The notes under the pieces were generated by a model. That model had not been told where the DNA came from. It ran no database searches and saw only the letters and a list, made by a program, of their open reading frames with translations. From Fictibacillus enclensis (GTDB taxonomy: Bacteria; Bacillota; Bacilli; Bacillales; Fictibacillaceae), in contig NZ_KQ758617.1 in assembly GCF_001457035.1 (NCBI RefSeq), forward strand, positions 992,001 through 1,056,000: DNA of 64,000 bases. The letters run 5' to 3'. The position numbers were made by a program, and so were the translations under genes. Shown here one piece after another: positions 54,876 through 63,315 of the stretch (its first letter is position 1; every line of letters starts with the position of its first letter).

Positions 54876-56027
54876 ATGTTAGAGTTTGATATGAACATGG
54901 ATTCATTAGCGACAATTAAAGTAATCGGAGTTGGGGGCGGCGGAAGCAACGCTGTTAACCGTATGATTGAGCATGGAGTACAGGGTGTAGAATTTATTTG
55001 CGTCAATACGGACGCACAGGCGCTTAATCTTTCTAAAGCTCAGATCAAAATGCAAATCGGTTCCAAATTGACAAGAGGATTGGGAGCCGGGGCAAATCCT
55101 GACATCGGGAAAAAAGCGGCGGAAGAAAGCAGGGAACAGGTTGAAGAAGCCTTGCGTGGAGCCGATATGGTCTTTGTTACAGCAGGAATGGGAGGCGGAA
55201 CCGGAACAGGCGCAGCTCCGGTTATTGCTGAAATCGCCAAGGAAATGGGCGCATTGACGGTAGGCGTAGTAACACGCCCGTTTACTTTTGAAGGACGCAA
55301 GCGTTCCACTCAAGCCATTGGCGGAATCAGCGTTTTTAAAGAAAAAGTAGATACATTGATTGTGATTCCAAATGACAGATTGCTAGAGATTGTGGATAAA
55401 AACACACCGATGCTTGAAGCATTTCGTGAAGCAGATAATGTATTGCGCCAAGGTGTTCAGGGGATTTCCGACCTGATTGCCGTTCCTGGACTAATCAACC
55501 TTGACTTTGCCGATGTTAAAACCATCATGACGGAAAAAGGTTCCGCACTGATGGGTATCGGGATTGCGACAGGTGAAAATCGTGCAGCTGAAGCGGCGCG
55601 TAAAGCCATTTCTTCACCATTGCTTGAGACATCGATCGACGGTGCAAAAGGCGTGCTGATGAATATTACTGGCGGGGCGAACCTCAGCCTTTATGAAGTC
55701 AACGAAGCGGCGGATATTGTTTCTACAGCATCCGATCCTGAAGTCAACATGATCTTTGGTTCCGTGATTAACGAGGAATTAAAAGATGAGATCCTGGTTA
55801 CGGTAATTGCTACCGGATTTGATGAAAGAGAAAACATGCAGGCTATGCAGGCACAGGCTCAACGCCCTAAATTTCAGCAGCAGCCTCCGAAAGCACCGGC
55901 AAGCCAGAACGGCCAGCGCGAGGAAGTAACTAACGAAAGCAGACAGGCTCCGCCTTCCCAGCATGAAGCGGACACGCTTGATATTCCTACATTCCTGCGC
56001 AACCGTAACCGAAATCGCAGAAGATAA
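54876..56027 (+). CDS. ftsZ: Cell division protein FtsZ
   Basis: 383-residue tubulin-like GTPase forming the Z ring. It has the signature [18 protein letters not shown], the T7 synergy loop [11 protein letters not shown], a Gln/Pro-rich linker (about 318-365) and the conserved C-terminal peptide [11 protein letters not shown], which binds FtsA, SepF and other partners, followed by a basic tail. ATG 54876 follows AGGAGG. The gene is closed by a terminator; the next gene, spoIIGA, has its own regulated promoter. Confidence 0.98.
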   Translation: MLEFDMNMDSLATIKVIGVGGGGSNAVNRMIEHGVQGVEFICVNTDAQALNLSKAQIKMQIGSKLTRGLGAGANPDIGKKAAEESREQVEEALRGADMVFVTAGMGGGTGTGAAPVIAEIAKEMGALTVGVVTRPFTFEGRKRSTQAIGGISVFKEKVDTLIVIPNDRLLEIVDKNTPMLEAFREADNVLRQGVQGISDLIAVPGLINLDFADVKTIMTEKGSALMGIGIATGENRAAEAARKAISSPLLETSIDGAKGVLMNITGGANLSLYEVNEAADIVSTASDPEVNMIFGSVINEELKDEILVTVIATGFDERENMQAMQAQAQRPKFQQQPPKAPASQNGQREEVTNESRQAPPSQHEADTLDIPTFLRNRNRNRRR

Positions 56028-56050
56028 CAGGAAAGAGAACGATTAAAGAA

Positions 56051-56082
56051 CGCCTTACTCCATGAGTAAGGTGTTTTTTTTT
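56051..56082 (+). terminator. Terminator of ftsZ
   Basis: CGCCTTACTC pairs with GAGTAAGGTG (one G-T pair) around CAT and is followed by about nine T. Confidence 0.9.
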
Positions 56083-56102
56083 GCTGTTATGAATAAAAAA
56101 AT

Positions 56103-56179
56103 TGTGACAAAATCTCTTAAAATTACAAGAAATCTTGTCTCATGAATTGACAGACTTCCTGTTATGCCTGTTTTATACT
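56103..56179 (+). promoter_or_regulatory. spoIIG promoter with Spo0A boxes
   Basis: TTGACA (56147-56152) and TATACT (56174-56179) are near-consensus SigA elements but 21 bp apart instead of 17. In B. subtilis the spoIIG promoter has the same unusual wide spacing (22 bp) and needs Spo0A. Spo0A-box-like sites on the minus strand lie at 56103-56112 (TTTTGTCACA) and at 56146-56152 (TGTCAAT, overlapping the -35); a weaker TGTCTCA is at 56136-56142. Confidence 0.8.
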
Positions 56180-56209
56180 AGGTTCATCTCATAGGAAAGG
56201 AGAAAACAA

Positions 56210-57136
56210 ATGGCACTATACCTCGATGTCATTTGGTTTCTTAATTTTTGCATCGATTTTCTGCTGATTGTTCTTACTGGGATGGTGTTAAAACGAAAAA
56301 TGCAAAAATGGAGACTGATTACAGGTTCCTTGATCGGTTCTTTGTATGTATTGCTGCTTTTCGTTCCAAGTGAAATCAGCATGTACCATCCATTGATTAA
56401 ATTTGGTTTTTCGCTCCTCATCATGGCCGTTTCATTCGGGTTTCAAAAGTTCTCATACTTTTTTAAAAATGTTGCCATGTTTTACTTTGTAAGCTTTGTA
56501 ACCGGAGGGGGATTGTTTGCCGCACATTATTTTTTGCAGAGTGATTTATCCATTATGAATGGGATGGTGGCCACGAAGGGGACTGGAATGGGGGACGTGC
56601 TAAGCTGGGCGTTTGTCTGCATTGGATTTCCGGCAGTCTGGTTGTTTTCAAAAAAGAGGGTTGATGATATCAAGGTACAAAAACTCCATTATACCGAATT
56701 GGTCCAGGTGGAGATTCGCATGGATGACACCACCATACATGCGACAGGCCTGATCGACAGCGGAAATAAACTTCATGACCCGATCACCAAGGTCCCTGTC
56801 ATGATTCTGGATATGAATCAGCATGATAAGCACTTTCCAGAGGAAATCATTTCTTTCTCAAAGGATATTCATGCATTTCCTGACGGTGAAGCCTGTGCCC
56901 ATCCTTGGGAAGCCCGGTTGAGAATTGTTCCGTTTCGTGCGGTGGGGAAAGACAATGAATTTCTTCCCGCCATAAAGCCTGATGAAGTGAGGATCAACAG
57001 CAGAGCAGGAGAGTTTTCATGCACAAAAGTGCTGATTGGCCTTAGCTATACAAGCCTGTCCAGTGAGAACAATTTCAGTTGTATTGTTCATCCTGAGGTG
57101 ATGTCAAACGGAATGGAACAAATTGCTGCATCATAG
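56210..57136 (+). CDS. spoIIGA: Sporulation sigma-E factor processing peptidase SpoIIGA
   Basis: 308-residue membrane aspartic protease that removes the pro-sequence of SigE after a signal from the forespore (SpoIIR). The N-terminal half has five hydrophobic segments (residues 1-150); the cytoplasmic half carries the aspartic protease motif GLIDSGNKL (Asp near residue 183) with LIDSGN as the DSG core. ATG 56210 follows GAAAGGAG. The sigE gene lies 54 bases downstream and is co-transcribed. Confidence 0.95.
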   Translation: MALYLDVIWFLNFCIDFLLIVLTGMVLKRKMQKWRLITGSLIGSLYVLLLFVPSEISMYHPLIKFGFSLLIMAVSFGFQKFSYFFKNVAMFYFVSFVTGGGLFAAHYFLQSDLSIMNGMVATKGTGMGDVLSWAFVCIGFPAVWLFSKKRVDDIKVQKLHYTELVQVEIRMDDTTIHATGLIDSGNKLHDPITKVPVMILDMNQHDKHFPEEIISFSKDIHAFPDGEACAHPWEARLRIVPFRAVGKDNEFLPAIKPDEVRINSRAGEFSCTKVLIGLSYTSLSSENNFSCIVHPEVMSNGMEQIAAS

Positions 57137-57190
57137 AGCAGTCATGGTGGACAAACGCTTATGATTTTAGGGAGAGGGGAGAAGAGCAAC

Positions 57191-57910
57191 ATGAAAAAAA
57201 TCCGGCTGAGACTGACACTATTGTGGTACAAACTGTTAATGAAACTGGGGATCAAAACAGAGGAAATCCACTATATTGGCGGCCACGAGGCACTTCCGCC
57301 GCCACTTAGCAAGGAAGAAGAAGCCGTTCTGCTGGAAAAGCTGCCTACTGGGGATAAAGCAGCAAAATCCTTGCTGATTGAGCGGAATTTACGGTTGGTG
57401 GTTTATATTGCAAGAAAGTTTGAAAATACAGGAATCAACATTGAAGATTTGATCAGCATAGGGACCATCGGTTTGATCAAAGCCGTCAACACGTTTAATC
57501 CCGAGAAAAAAATAAAACTGGCTACATATGCATCCCGATGCATAGAAAATGAAATTCTGATGTATTTGCGCAGAAACAATAAAACGAGGTCTGAAGTGTC
57601 ATTTGATGAACCTCTGAATGTAGACTGGGACGGAAACGAGCTGTTGCTGTCCGATGTGCTTGGGACGGAAGAGGATATTATTACGAGGAGACTAGAGGCC
57701 AATGTGGATCGCAAACTGCTGCTAAAAGCCTTGTTTACTCTGAATGACCGGGAAAAACAGATCATGGAGCTCCGGTTTGGGCTTTCCGGAGGAGAAGAAA
57801 AAACTCAAAAAGACGTCGCCGATATGCTCGGAATTTCGCAATCCTATATTTCCAGACTGGAAAAGAGGATCATCAAACGGCTTCAAAAGGAATTCAACAA
57901 AATGGTTTAA
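57191..57910 (+). CDS. sigE: RNA polymerase sigma-E factor precursor
   Basis: 239-residue precursor of the early mother-cell sigma factor. The first 27 or so residues form the pro-sequence, amphipathic and membrane-associating, removed by SpoIIGA near His27-Tyr28 (mature start YIGG). Region 2 contains [19 protein letters not shown] and [19 protein letters not shown], region 4 has [23 protein letters not shown] 57191 gives the same length as B. subtilis; the in-frame codon at 57161 is upstream of the ribosome site. It ends at a short terminator before sigG. Confidence 0.97.
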   Translation: MKKIRLRLTLLWYKLLMKLGIKTEEIHYIGGHEALPPPLSKEEEAVLLEKLPTGDKAAKSLLIERNLRLVVYIARKFENTGINIEDLISIGTIGLIKAVNTFNPEKKIKLATYASRCIENEILMYLRRNNKTRSEVSFDEPLNVDWDGNELLLSDVLGTEEDIITRRLEANVDRKLLLKALFTLNDREKQIMELRFGLSGGEEKTQKDVADMLGISQSYISRLEKRIIKRLQKEFNKMV

Positions 57911-57936
57911 AAAGGGGCAGCCGCCTCTTTTTTTAT
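57911..57936 (+). terminator. Terminator of spoIIGA-sigE
   Basis: AGGGGC pairs with GCCTCT (one G-T pair) around AGCC and is followed by a run of seven or more T. Confidence 0.7.
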
Positions 57937-58020
57937 TTTGAAATATATTTCCATATTGATCCGCCTTACAGATACATGAATTGCTGCTGTTTTTTTAACT
58001 GAAGGCGATGCAGTGCCGCT

Positions 58021-58049
58021 GCATAAAAATTCCTGCCGGGGAGATACTG
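58021..58049 (+). promoter_or_regulatory. SigF/SigG-type promoter of sigG
   Basis: GCATA (58021-58025) is a consensus -35. With a 14-bp spacer it is followed by the SigF-like GGAGATACT (58040-58048), and with 17 bp by the SigG-like GATACTG (58043-58049). A one-base-short spacer for SigF is also described for B. subtilis sigG, where it weakens early expression. Confidence 0.65.
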
Positions 58050-58064
58050 ATTTTGACTTAAAAA

Positions 58065-58079
58065 CTCCCGGTAGGAGGG
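58065..58079 (+). promoter_or_regulatory. Hairpin masking the sigG ribosome site
   Basis: CTCC (58065-58068) can pair with GGAG (58074-58077) around CGGTA, hiding the ribosome site AGGAGGG eight bases before a TTG start. This would dampen translation of sigG. Confidence 0.45.
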
Positions 58080-58086
58080 AAATCCA

Positions 58087-58869
58087 TTGACCCGAAACAA
58101 AGTAGAGATCTGCGGAGTGGACACATCCAAACTTCCAGTATTAAAGAACCCCGAGATGCGTGAACTGTTCACCAAAATGCAGAATGGGGATCCTACTGCC
58201 CGCGAAACGCTTGTAAACGGCAACCTTCGCTTAGTGCTGAGCGTTATACAGCGATTTAACAACCGCGGGGAGTTTGTAGACGATTTGTTCCAGGTAGGAT
58301 GCATCGGCCTCATGAAATCCATTGATAATTTTGACCTGGGACAGAATGTAAAGTTCTCCACTTACGCTGTTCCAATGATCATCGGAGAAATTCGCAGATA
58401 TTTGCGGGATAACAATCCCATTCGGGTATCCCGTTCACTTCGTGATATTGCTTATAAAGCATTGCAGGTAAGGGATCAGTTAATGAACAAGCTTTCCAGG
58501 GAACCAACAGCACAGCAGATCGCCGAGGTGCTTGATGTGCCGAAGGAGGAAGTGGTTTTTGCCCTGGATGCCATCCAGGATCCCGTTTCCCTTTTCGAAC
58601 CGATCTATAATGATGGCGGAGATCCGATTTATGTAATGGATCAGATTTCTGATGATAAAGCGAAAGACTTTCAATGGATTGAGGAAATCGCACTGAAAGA
58701 GGCCATGCGCCGGCTGAATGAACGTGAAAAAATGATTCTGACCATGAGATTCTTCCAGGGCAAGACACAAATGGAAGTAGCAGATGAGATTGGAATCTCC
58801 CAAGCTCAGGTATCAAGGCTTGAAAAAGCGGCCATCTCTCAAATGAACAAAAATATTCAAAGCAGTTAA
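58087..58869 (+). CDS. sigG: RNA polymerase sigma-G factor
   Basis: 260-residue late forespore sigma factor. It carries the N-terminal RNKVEICGVDTSKLPVLKN typical of SigG, region 2 (DLFQVGCIGLMKSIDNFDL, FSTYAVPMIIGEIRRYLRD), region 3 and region 4 (EVADEIGISQAQVSRLEKAA). The TTG start, short-spaced SigF promoter and partly hidden ribosome site together suggest deliberately weak expression, as reported in B. subtilis. It has its own terminator; ylmA, which follows it in B. subtilis, is absent here. Confidence 0.97.
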   Translation: MTRNKVEICGVDTSKLPVLKNPEMRELFTKMQNGDPTARETLVNGNLRLVLSVIQRFNNRGEFVDDLFQVGCIGLMKSIDNFDLGQNVKFSTYAVPMIIGEIRRYLRDNNPIRVSRSLRDIAYKALQVRDQLMNKLSREPTAQQIAEVLDVPKEEVVFALDAIQDPVSLFEPIYNDGGDPIYVMDQISDDKAKDFQWIEEIALKEAMRRLNEREKMILTMRFFQGKTQMEVADEIGISQAQVSRLEKAAISQMNKNIQSS

Positions 58870-58872
58870 TCG

Positions 58873-58903
58873 CAGCCCGCTTATGCAAGCGGGCTGTTTG
58901 TTG
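58873..58903 (+). terminator. Terminator of sigG
   Basis: CAGCCCGCTT pairs perfectly with AAGCGGGCTG around ATGC, followed by TTTGTTG. Confidence 0.85.
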
Positions 58904-58956
58904 TACATGAAAAGGACTGCGCGCTCATATAGTGGTAACAGAAGGGCGGGGATATC

Positions 58957-59244
58957 ATGATCAAAATTTCTGATTTTCAGGTCAAAGACGTTGTGAACAT
59001 GTCAAACGGCAAAAAGCTTGGACACATTGCAGACTTGGAAATAAATTTAAATACAGGCAAAATAGAAGCACTGATCATCCCGGGGCCGGGAAAGATGCTA
59101 GGCTTTTTCGCAAGGGAGAGCGACATTGTCATTCCTTGGCGAAATATCGTGAAGATTGGAACAGATGTCATACTTGTTCGCTATATGGATGCCCAGGAAG
59201 CGACAGAGTATATTAAAGAGCCTTTTGACCAGCTGAAAAAATAA
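58957..59244 (+). CDS. ylmC: YlmC/YmxH family PRC-barrel sporulation protein
   Basis: 95-residue protein consisting of a PRC-barrel domain (DVVNMSNGKKLGHIADLEINL, then IPGPGKMLGFFARESDIVIPW). YlmC/YmxH proteins occur in endospore formers and are sporulation-associated, with no known activity. ATG 58957 follows GGCGGGG. It is about 14 residues longer at the C-terminus than the usual size I recall (about 81). A 14-bp direct repeat (59238-59251 and 59277-59290) starts at its stop codon. Confidence 0.88.
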   Translation: MIKISDFQVKDVVNMSNGKKLGHIADLEINLNTGKIEALIIPGPGKMLGFFARESDIVIPWRNIVKIGTDVILVRYMDAQEATEYIKEPFDQLKK

Positions 59245-59341
59245 ATAGCATTATACGCACATGGCCGTTCTGTGATAAAATAAATAGCATAATAACCCAA
59301 TATTCCTTGTAAAAGGAGAAAATTTTCAGAAGGAAGTGTGT

Positions 59342-60223
59342 GTGTTGAAAGCTGAACCATTTGTACAGCAAGATAGCTTGTTCAAACTGGATGACTGGAT
59401 GAGTCAGCTGCCCGGTTTAACAGCAGGAATTACATCACGGCATGATGGTTTTAGCCAGACTCCGTATTCCTCCCTGAATATGGGGTTCCATGTTGGAGAC
59501 GATCCATCAAATGTTCTGAAAAACCGACAAAGCGCGAGTAAGGCCATTCATGTCCCGCTAGAGTGTTGGGTGGGGACAGAACAGGTTCATGATTCGGTGA
59601 TCCAAAAAGTGACCAAAATGGATATCGGAAAAGGCGCAAAAGACTTGGAAAGCGCAATAAAAGGCACCGATGGAATATATACAGCAGAACAAGACGTGCT
59701 ATTAACTTCCTTATACGCCGACTGTGTGCCGCTTTTCTTTATGAGTCCCTCCCGACAGCTTGTCGGTCTTGCTCATGCAGGCTGGAAAGGTACAGTAGGG
59801 AGAATCGGGGCTAAAATGGTTGATTTATGGGTAAAGAATGAAGGGGTTCCGTCTGATGACATTTTTGCTGCAATGGGCCCATCCATTGGCAGCTGCTGTT
59901 ACGAGGTAGATGATTATGTGATGGAAAGAGTGCAGCAAGTCCTGCCAAAAGACAAGGTGGCACTTGTCTATGAGTCAAAAGGCGGTGGTCATTACATGCT
60001 CAATCTCAGGGAAGTCAACAAGCAAATCCTAATTCAGTCCGGAATTCATGAAAGCAGAATCATCGAAACTTCCTATTGTACGAGCTGCAGCAACCATCAC
60101 TTCTTTTCCCACCGCAGGGAAAATGGAAAAGCAGGCAGAATCATGAGCTACATCGGTCGTTTGAAAGGAGCAGAAAGTGAATATCCAGCAGAATCTGTCA
60201 GTCATTCAAAACAATATATCTGA
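59342..60223 (+). CDS. ylmD: Multicopper-oxidase-like / purine nucleoside phosphorylase family protein YlmD (DUF152)
   Basis: 293-residue cytoplasmic protein of the YfiH/YlmD laccase-domain family. The metal-binding residues are in TSLYADCVPLFF, GLAHAGWKGTVGRIG and IETSYCTSCSNHHFFSHRR. Members have been reported as laccase-like oxidases and as purine nucleoside phosphorylases/deaminases, or as peptidoglycan editing factors, so the reaction is not settled. Candidate starts GTG 59336, GTG 59342 and TTG 59345 crowd behind AAGGAAG; I chose 59342 by spacing. It overlaps ylmE by 47 bases. Confidence 0.87.
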   Translation: MLKAEPFVQQDSLFKLDDWMSQLPGLTAGITSRHDGFSQTPYSSLNMGFHVGDDPSNVLKNRQSASKAIHVPLECWVGTEQVHDSVIQKVTKMDIGKGAKDLESAIKGTDGIYTAEQDVLLTSLYADCVPLFFMSPSRQLVGLAHAGWKGTVGRIGAKMVDLWVKNEGVPSDDIFAAMGPSIGSCCYEVDDYVMERVQQVLPKDKVALVYESKGGGHYMLNLREVNKQILIQSGIHESRIIETSYCTSCSNHHFFSHRRENGKAGRIMSYIGRLKGAESEYPAESVSHSKQYI

Positions 60224-60854
60224 AGCTTGCAAGAAAAAAAACAGAAATCCACAGGACGTTAAAATCATTGCAGTTACGAAATATGTGAGTACAGAAACAG
60301 CACAGGAGGCAGTCTCCTCCGGAGTGGAACACATTGGTGAAAACCGCCAGGAAGGGCTTTTGGAAAAGCATAATGCCCTCGGCAGAGATGCCACCTGGCA
60401 CTTTATCGGTTCACTTCAGTCCAGAAAGGTGAAGGAAATCCTTCCGTATGTCGATTATATCCATTCCCTGGACAGGCTTTCCCTGGCCAAGGAAATTGAA
60501 AAAAGAGCAGACCGGACCATTAACTGTTTTATTCAGGTTAATGTATCCAAAGAAGAATCAAAACACGGATTGCCGGCTGAAGATCTTGTCAGTTTTGTCG
60601 ATAAAATAAAAGAGTATCCTCACATCCGGATTGTCGGGCTGATGACCATGGCGCCGCATACCGGAAATGAAGAGATCCTTCGTTCTGTATTCTCAACACT
60701 TAAACAGCTGCAGCAGGACATCCAGTCAAAGCAATACGAGCATGCGCCATGCACGGAATTATCCATGGGAATGTCCAATGATTACGAAATAGCTGTCCAG
60801 GAAGGAGCAACCTTCGTCAGAATTGGGACCAGCCTGGTCGGCAAAGAATTTTAG
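60177..60854 (+). CDS. ylmE: PLP homeostasis protein YlmE (YggS family)
   Basis: 225-residue pyridoxal phosphate-binding protein of the YggS/PROSC family with the alanine-racemase-like barrel. The PLP lysine is in [11 protein letters not shown], and [24 protein letters not shown] and [23 protein letters not shown] are conserved. It controls vitamin B6 and amino acid balance and has no enzyme activity known. GTG 60177 follows AAAGGAG by six bases and lies inside ylmD. sepF starts 13 bases after its stop. Confidence 0.94.
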   Translation: MNIQQNLSVIQNNISEACKKKNRNPQDVKIIAVTKYVSTETAQEAVSSGVEHIGENRQEGLLEKHNALGRDATWHFIGSLQSRKVKEILPYVDYIHSLDRLSLAKEIEKRADRTINCFIQVNVSKEESKHGLPAEDLVSFVDKIKEYPHIRIVGLMTMAPHTGNEEILRSVFSTLKQLQQDIQSKQYEHAPCTELSMGMSNDYEIAVQEGATFVRIGTSLVGKEF

Positions 60855-60867
60855 GAGGTGCCAATCC

Positions 60868-61296
60868 ATGAGTATAAAAAACAAATTCAAGAGGTTCTTC
60901 GATCTTGAAGAAGACGAATATGTATATGAAGAGGTTGTAGAAGAAAACGGGGCGGAAATGGAAGAAGGTGAAACCATGCCTGCCCACAGCAAAAAAAACA
61001 AGCAGAATGTTGTCAGTCTGCAAAGTGTTCACCAGCAGTCCAAGGTGGTGCTGCTTGAGCCGAGAGTATATGCCGAGGCGCAGGATATTGCAGATCAGCT
61101 GAAAAACAGGCGTGCGGTTGTTATGAACCTGCAGCGCATTCCCCATGACCAGGCAAAGCGGATCGTTGACTTTTTAAGTGGGACCGTGTACGCGATTGGA
61201 GGAGACATTCAAAAGTTAGGTCCGAATACATTTCTATGCACACCGGAAAATGTAGATATATCCGGCTCGATTTCAGAAATGCTTGAAGGCGAATAA
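60868..61296 (+). CDS. sepF: Cell division protein SepF
   Basis: 142-residue FtsZ-bundling and membrane-tethering protein, partly redundant with FtsA. It has an N-terminal amphipathic helix ([12 protein letters not shown]), an acidic linker (about 12-45) and a C-terminal globular domain ([37 protein letters not shown]) that forms rings. ATG 60868 follows AGGAGGTG; the extension upstream to 60823 lies inside ylmE. Confidence 0.95.
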   Translation: MSIKNKFKRFFDLEEDEYVYEEVVEENGAEMEEGETMPAHSKKNKQNVVSLQSVHQQSKVVLLEPRVYAEAQDIADQLKNRRAVVMNLQRIPHDQAKRIVDFLSGTVYAIGGDIQKLGPNTFLCTPENVDISGSISEMLEGE

Positions 61297-61320
61297 TAAG
61301 AACGAGGACGGTGGCATTTA

Positions 61321-61602
61321 TTGGTTGTTTACCAGATTGGAAATTTAATTACTGAACTTATCGGCATCTATCGGTATGTTATTATCGCGTACATATTAAT
61401 GTCCTGGTTCCCGAGCGCAAGGGAATCATCGATCGGACAATTCATAGCAAGAATTGTAGAACCCTATCTGGCTCCCTTCAGAAGGATCATTCCGCCGCTT
61501 GGCATGATCGACATTTCGCCGATTGTGGCCTTATTCGCGTTAACGTTTGCCTCTGCCGGTGTTCGAATTGTATTTAATTGGATCGCCCAGTCCGTATATT
61601 AA
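61321..61602 (+). CDS. ylmG: YggT family membrane protein YlmG
   Basis: 93-residue membrane protein with two YggT-type helices, containing ILMSWFPSARESSIG and the conserved VEPYLAPFRRIIPPLGMIDISP loop. Family function is unclear; some members affect division or thylakoid organisation. TTG 61321 has GGTGG upstream at a suitable distance. It lies between sepF and ylmH in the usual order. Confidence 0.9.
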   Translation: MVVYQIGNLITELIGIYRYVIIAYILMSWFPSARESSIGQFIARIVEPYLAPFRRIIPPLGMIDISPIVALFALTFASAGVRIVFNWIAQSVY

Positions 61603-61617
61603 AGGCAGCGTGGAAAA

Positions 61618-62391
61618 ATGAGTATATATCAGCATTTTCGCAAAGAAGAATATCCTTTTATTGATCAGGTATTGCAATGGAAAGATGAAGCTGAGGAGCG
61701 GTATTCGGTCAAGCTGACGGATTTTCTTGATCCGAGGGAGCAGGATATCGCCCAAAGCATCATCGGAAAGGATTCAGAAGCCTCTCTTTCGTTTTGGGGA
61801 GGCTCTTCTTTTTCGGAGAGAAAAAGAGCCCTCATCTATCCTTCCTATTTCCAGCCCGAGCCCAAAGATTTTGAGGTGTCGATCCTGGAAGTCCGCTATC
61901 CCTCCAAATTCGTCAGCATTGAACACCGTGATGTTCTTGGTTCTCTCATGAACCTCGGAATCAAGCGGGGGAAATTTGGTGACATCATCCAAAATGGGGA
62001 CAAGCTCCAGCTCATTGCAGCGGAAGAAATCAGTGATTATGTACTGCTGAATGTGGATCGCATCGGCAAAGCGGGCGTAAAGCTTGAAAGAGTTTCAGAA
62101 GGCGATTTGATGAAATCAACAGAGTCTTATGAAATAAGGGAGGGCACCGTATCGTCCCTCAGGCTTGATGTTGTCTTGTCGGAAATCTACAATCTGTCCC
62201 GTTCCAAAGTTAACCCGCTCATTCAGAGTTCAAAAGTAAAAGTGAACTGGAGAGTGACCGAAGAGGTGTCTTTCCCGGTCGAAGCGGGTGATTATTTATC
62301 TGTGAGAGGATTCGGGCGCAGCAAGCTTATGGCCATCGAAGGAAAAACAAAAAAAGATAAATGGCGTATTCAATATGGAGTTTTACAATAA
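61618..62391 (+). CDS. ylmH: S4-domain RNA-binding protein YlmH
   Basis: 257-residue cytoplasmic protein with a C-terminal S4 RNA-binding domain (about 180-245, SSLRLDVVLSEIYNLSRSKV). YlmH in B. subtilis binds the ribosome and has been linked to ribosome-associated quality control. The N-terminal half carries the family block PSYFQPEPKDFEVSILEVRYP. ATG 61618 follows AAGGCAGCGTGG, a weak ribosome site. It precedes divIVA by 82 bases. Confidence 0.93.
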   Translation: MSIYQHFRKEEYPFIDQVLQWKDEAEERYSVKLTDFLDPREQDIAQSIIGKDSEASLSFWGGSSFSERKRALIYPSYFQPEPKDFEVSILEVRYPSKFVSIEHRDVLGSLMNLGIKRGKFGDIIQNGDKLQLIAAEEISDYVLLNVDRIGKAGVKLERVSEGDLMKSTESYEIREGTVSSLRLDVVLSEIYNLSRSKVNPLIQSSKVKVNWRVTEEVSFPVEAGDYLSVRGFGRSKLMAIEGKTKKDKWRIQYGVLQ

Positions 62392-62423
62392 TTTATTCCC
62401 AATAGAAGGAATGGCATTACGAT

Positions 62424-62430
62424 TGTCGAA
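62424..62430 (+). promoter_or_regulatory. Spo0A-box-like heptamer upstream of divIVA
   Basis: TGTCGAA matches the Spo0A box perfectly, 44 bases before divIVA. Like the one at 29928 it is a short match and could be chance; no clear promoter could be placed next to it. Confidence 0.25.
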
Positions 62431-62473
62431 ACTAGGTAGATAAGAGAAAGCATCATTAGTGGAGGTGGCTTAA

Positions 62474-62971
62474 ATGCCTTTAACACCGTTAGATATACAC
62501 AATAAAGAGTTTACAAGGGGATTTCGCGGATATAATGAAGATGAGGTAAATGATTTTCTTGATCAGGTGATTAAGGATTATGAGCTCGTGATCCGTGAGA
62601 AAAGACACCTTGAAGAGACAGTCGAAAAATTGGAAGAGAAGCTTTCCTATTTTAAAAATATCGAAGAGACACTCAACAAATCCATTCTGGTTGCTCAGGA
62701 AACAGGCGAGGAAGTTAAGCGAAGTGCAACCAAGGAAGCCAGGCTGATTGTAAAGGAAGCGGAAAAGAACGCGGACCGCATCATCAATGAATCTCTGGCA
62801 AAATCCAGAAAAGTCGCCATGGAAATTGAAGAATTGAAAAAACAGTCTTCGGTCTACCGTACACGGTTTCGCATGCTGATTGAAGCACAGCTGGAAATGC
62901 TGAAGAATGAGGACTGGGATGCCCTTCATCCGGCTGACCCGGCGGAAGAATATGAACTGGAGATGAAGTAG
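62474..62971 (+). CDS. divIVA: Septum/pole-targeting protein DivIVA
   Basis: 165-residue coiled-coil protein that binds curved membrane at septa and poles, positions MinCD through MinJ, and in sporulation helps anchor the chromosome through RacA. The N-terminal lipid-binding domain PLTPLDIHNKEFTRGFRGY and the following coiled coil (about 30-150) are typical. ATG 62474 follows GGAGGTGG. A consensus SigA promoter for ileS begins six bases after its stop. Confidence 0.96.
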   Translation: MPLTPLDIHNKEFTRGFRGYNEDEVNDFLDQVIKDYELVIREKRHLEETVEKLEEKLSYFKNIEETLNKSILVAQETGEEVKRSATKEARLIVKEAEKNADRIINESLAKSRKVAMEIEELKKQSSVYRTRFRMLIEAQLEMLKNEDWDALHPADPAEEYELEMK

Positions 62972-62976
62972 AACGC

Positions 62977-63005
62977 TTGACGTTTAAGCTTCCTGCGCAT
63001 ATAAT
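62977..63005 (+). promoter_or_regulatory. SigA promoter of the ileS T-box unit
   Basis: TTGACG (62977-62982), 17 bp, TATAAT (63000-63005): a near-perfect housekeeping promoter directly after divIVA. Transcription should start near 63012. Confidence 0.9.
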
Positions 63006-63011
63006 TTTTAA

Positions 63012-63273
63012 AAGATTATCATATAGAGCAAACGATGAAGGGGAAAGTACGAACAGCACCCATTTTGAAGAAAGCGAGCCGGTGATGGTGGAAGACCGGT
63101 AAATGGCCTGTACGGAAGATCACCCCGGAGTTTCCAAGCTGAACGGATTAAAGTAAGCCTGGCGTTACTTCACGATACGACGACAAAGCGGGTTTTCAAT
63201 ATGGTTTGAAAACCTATTAGGGTGGTACCGCGGGTGGCCTTCTCGTCCCTTTATGTGACGAGAAGGCCTTTTT
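63012..63273 (+). promoter_or_regulatory. T-box riboswitch controlling ileS
   Basis: A T-box leader of about 260 bases: a long stem I with the specifier codon ATC (isoleucine, 63119-63121) in the specifier loop, the diagnostic T-box sequence AGGGTGGTACCGCG (63219-63232) that pairs with the 3' end of uncharged tRNA, and a terminator GGCCTTCTCGTC/GACGAGAAGGCC plus five T (63236-63273). Uncharged tRNA-Ile would stabilise the antiterminator and turn ileS on. Confidence 0.95.
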
Positions 63274-63315
63274 GTATGCTTGAAATGATTTTTTTATTGA
63301 TACAGGAGGATGACA

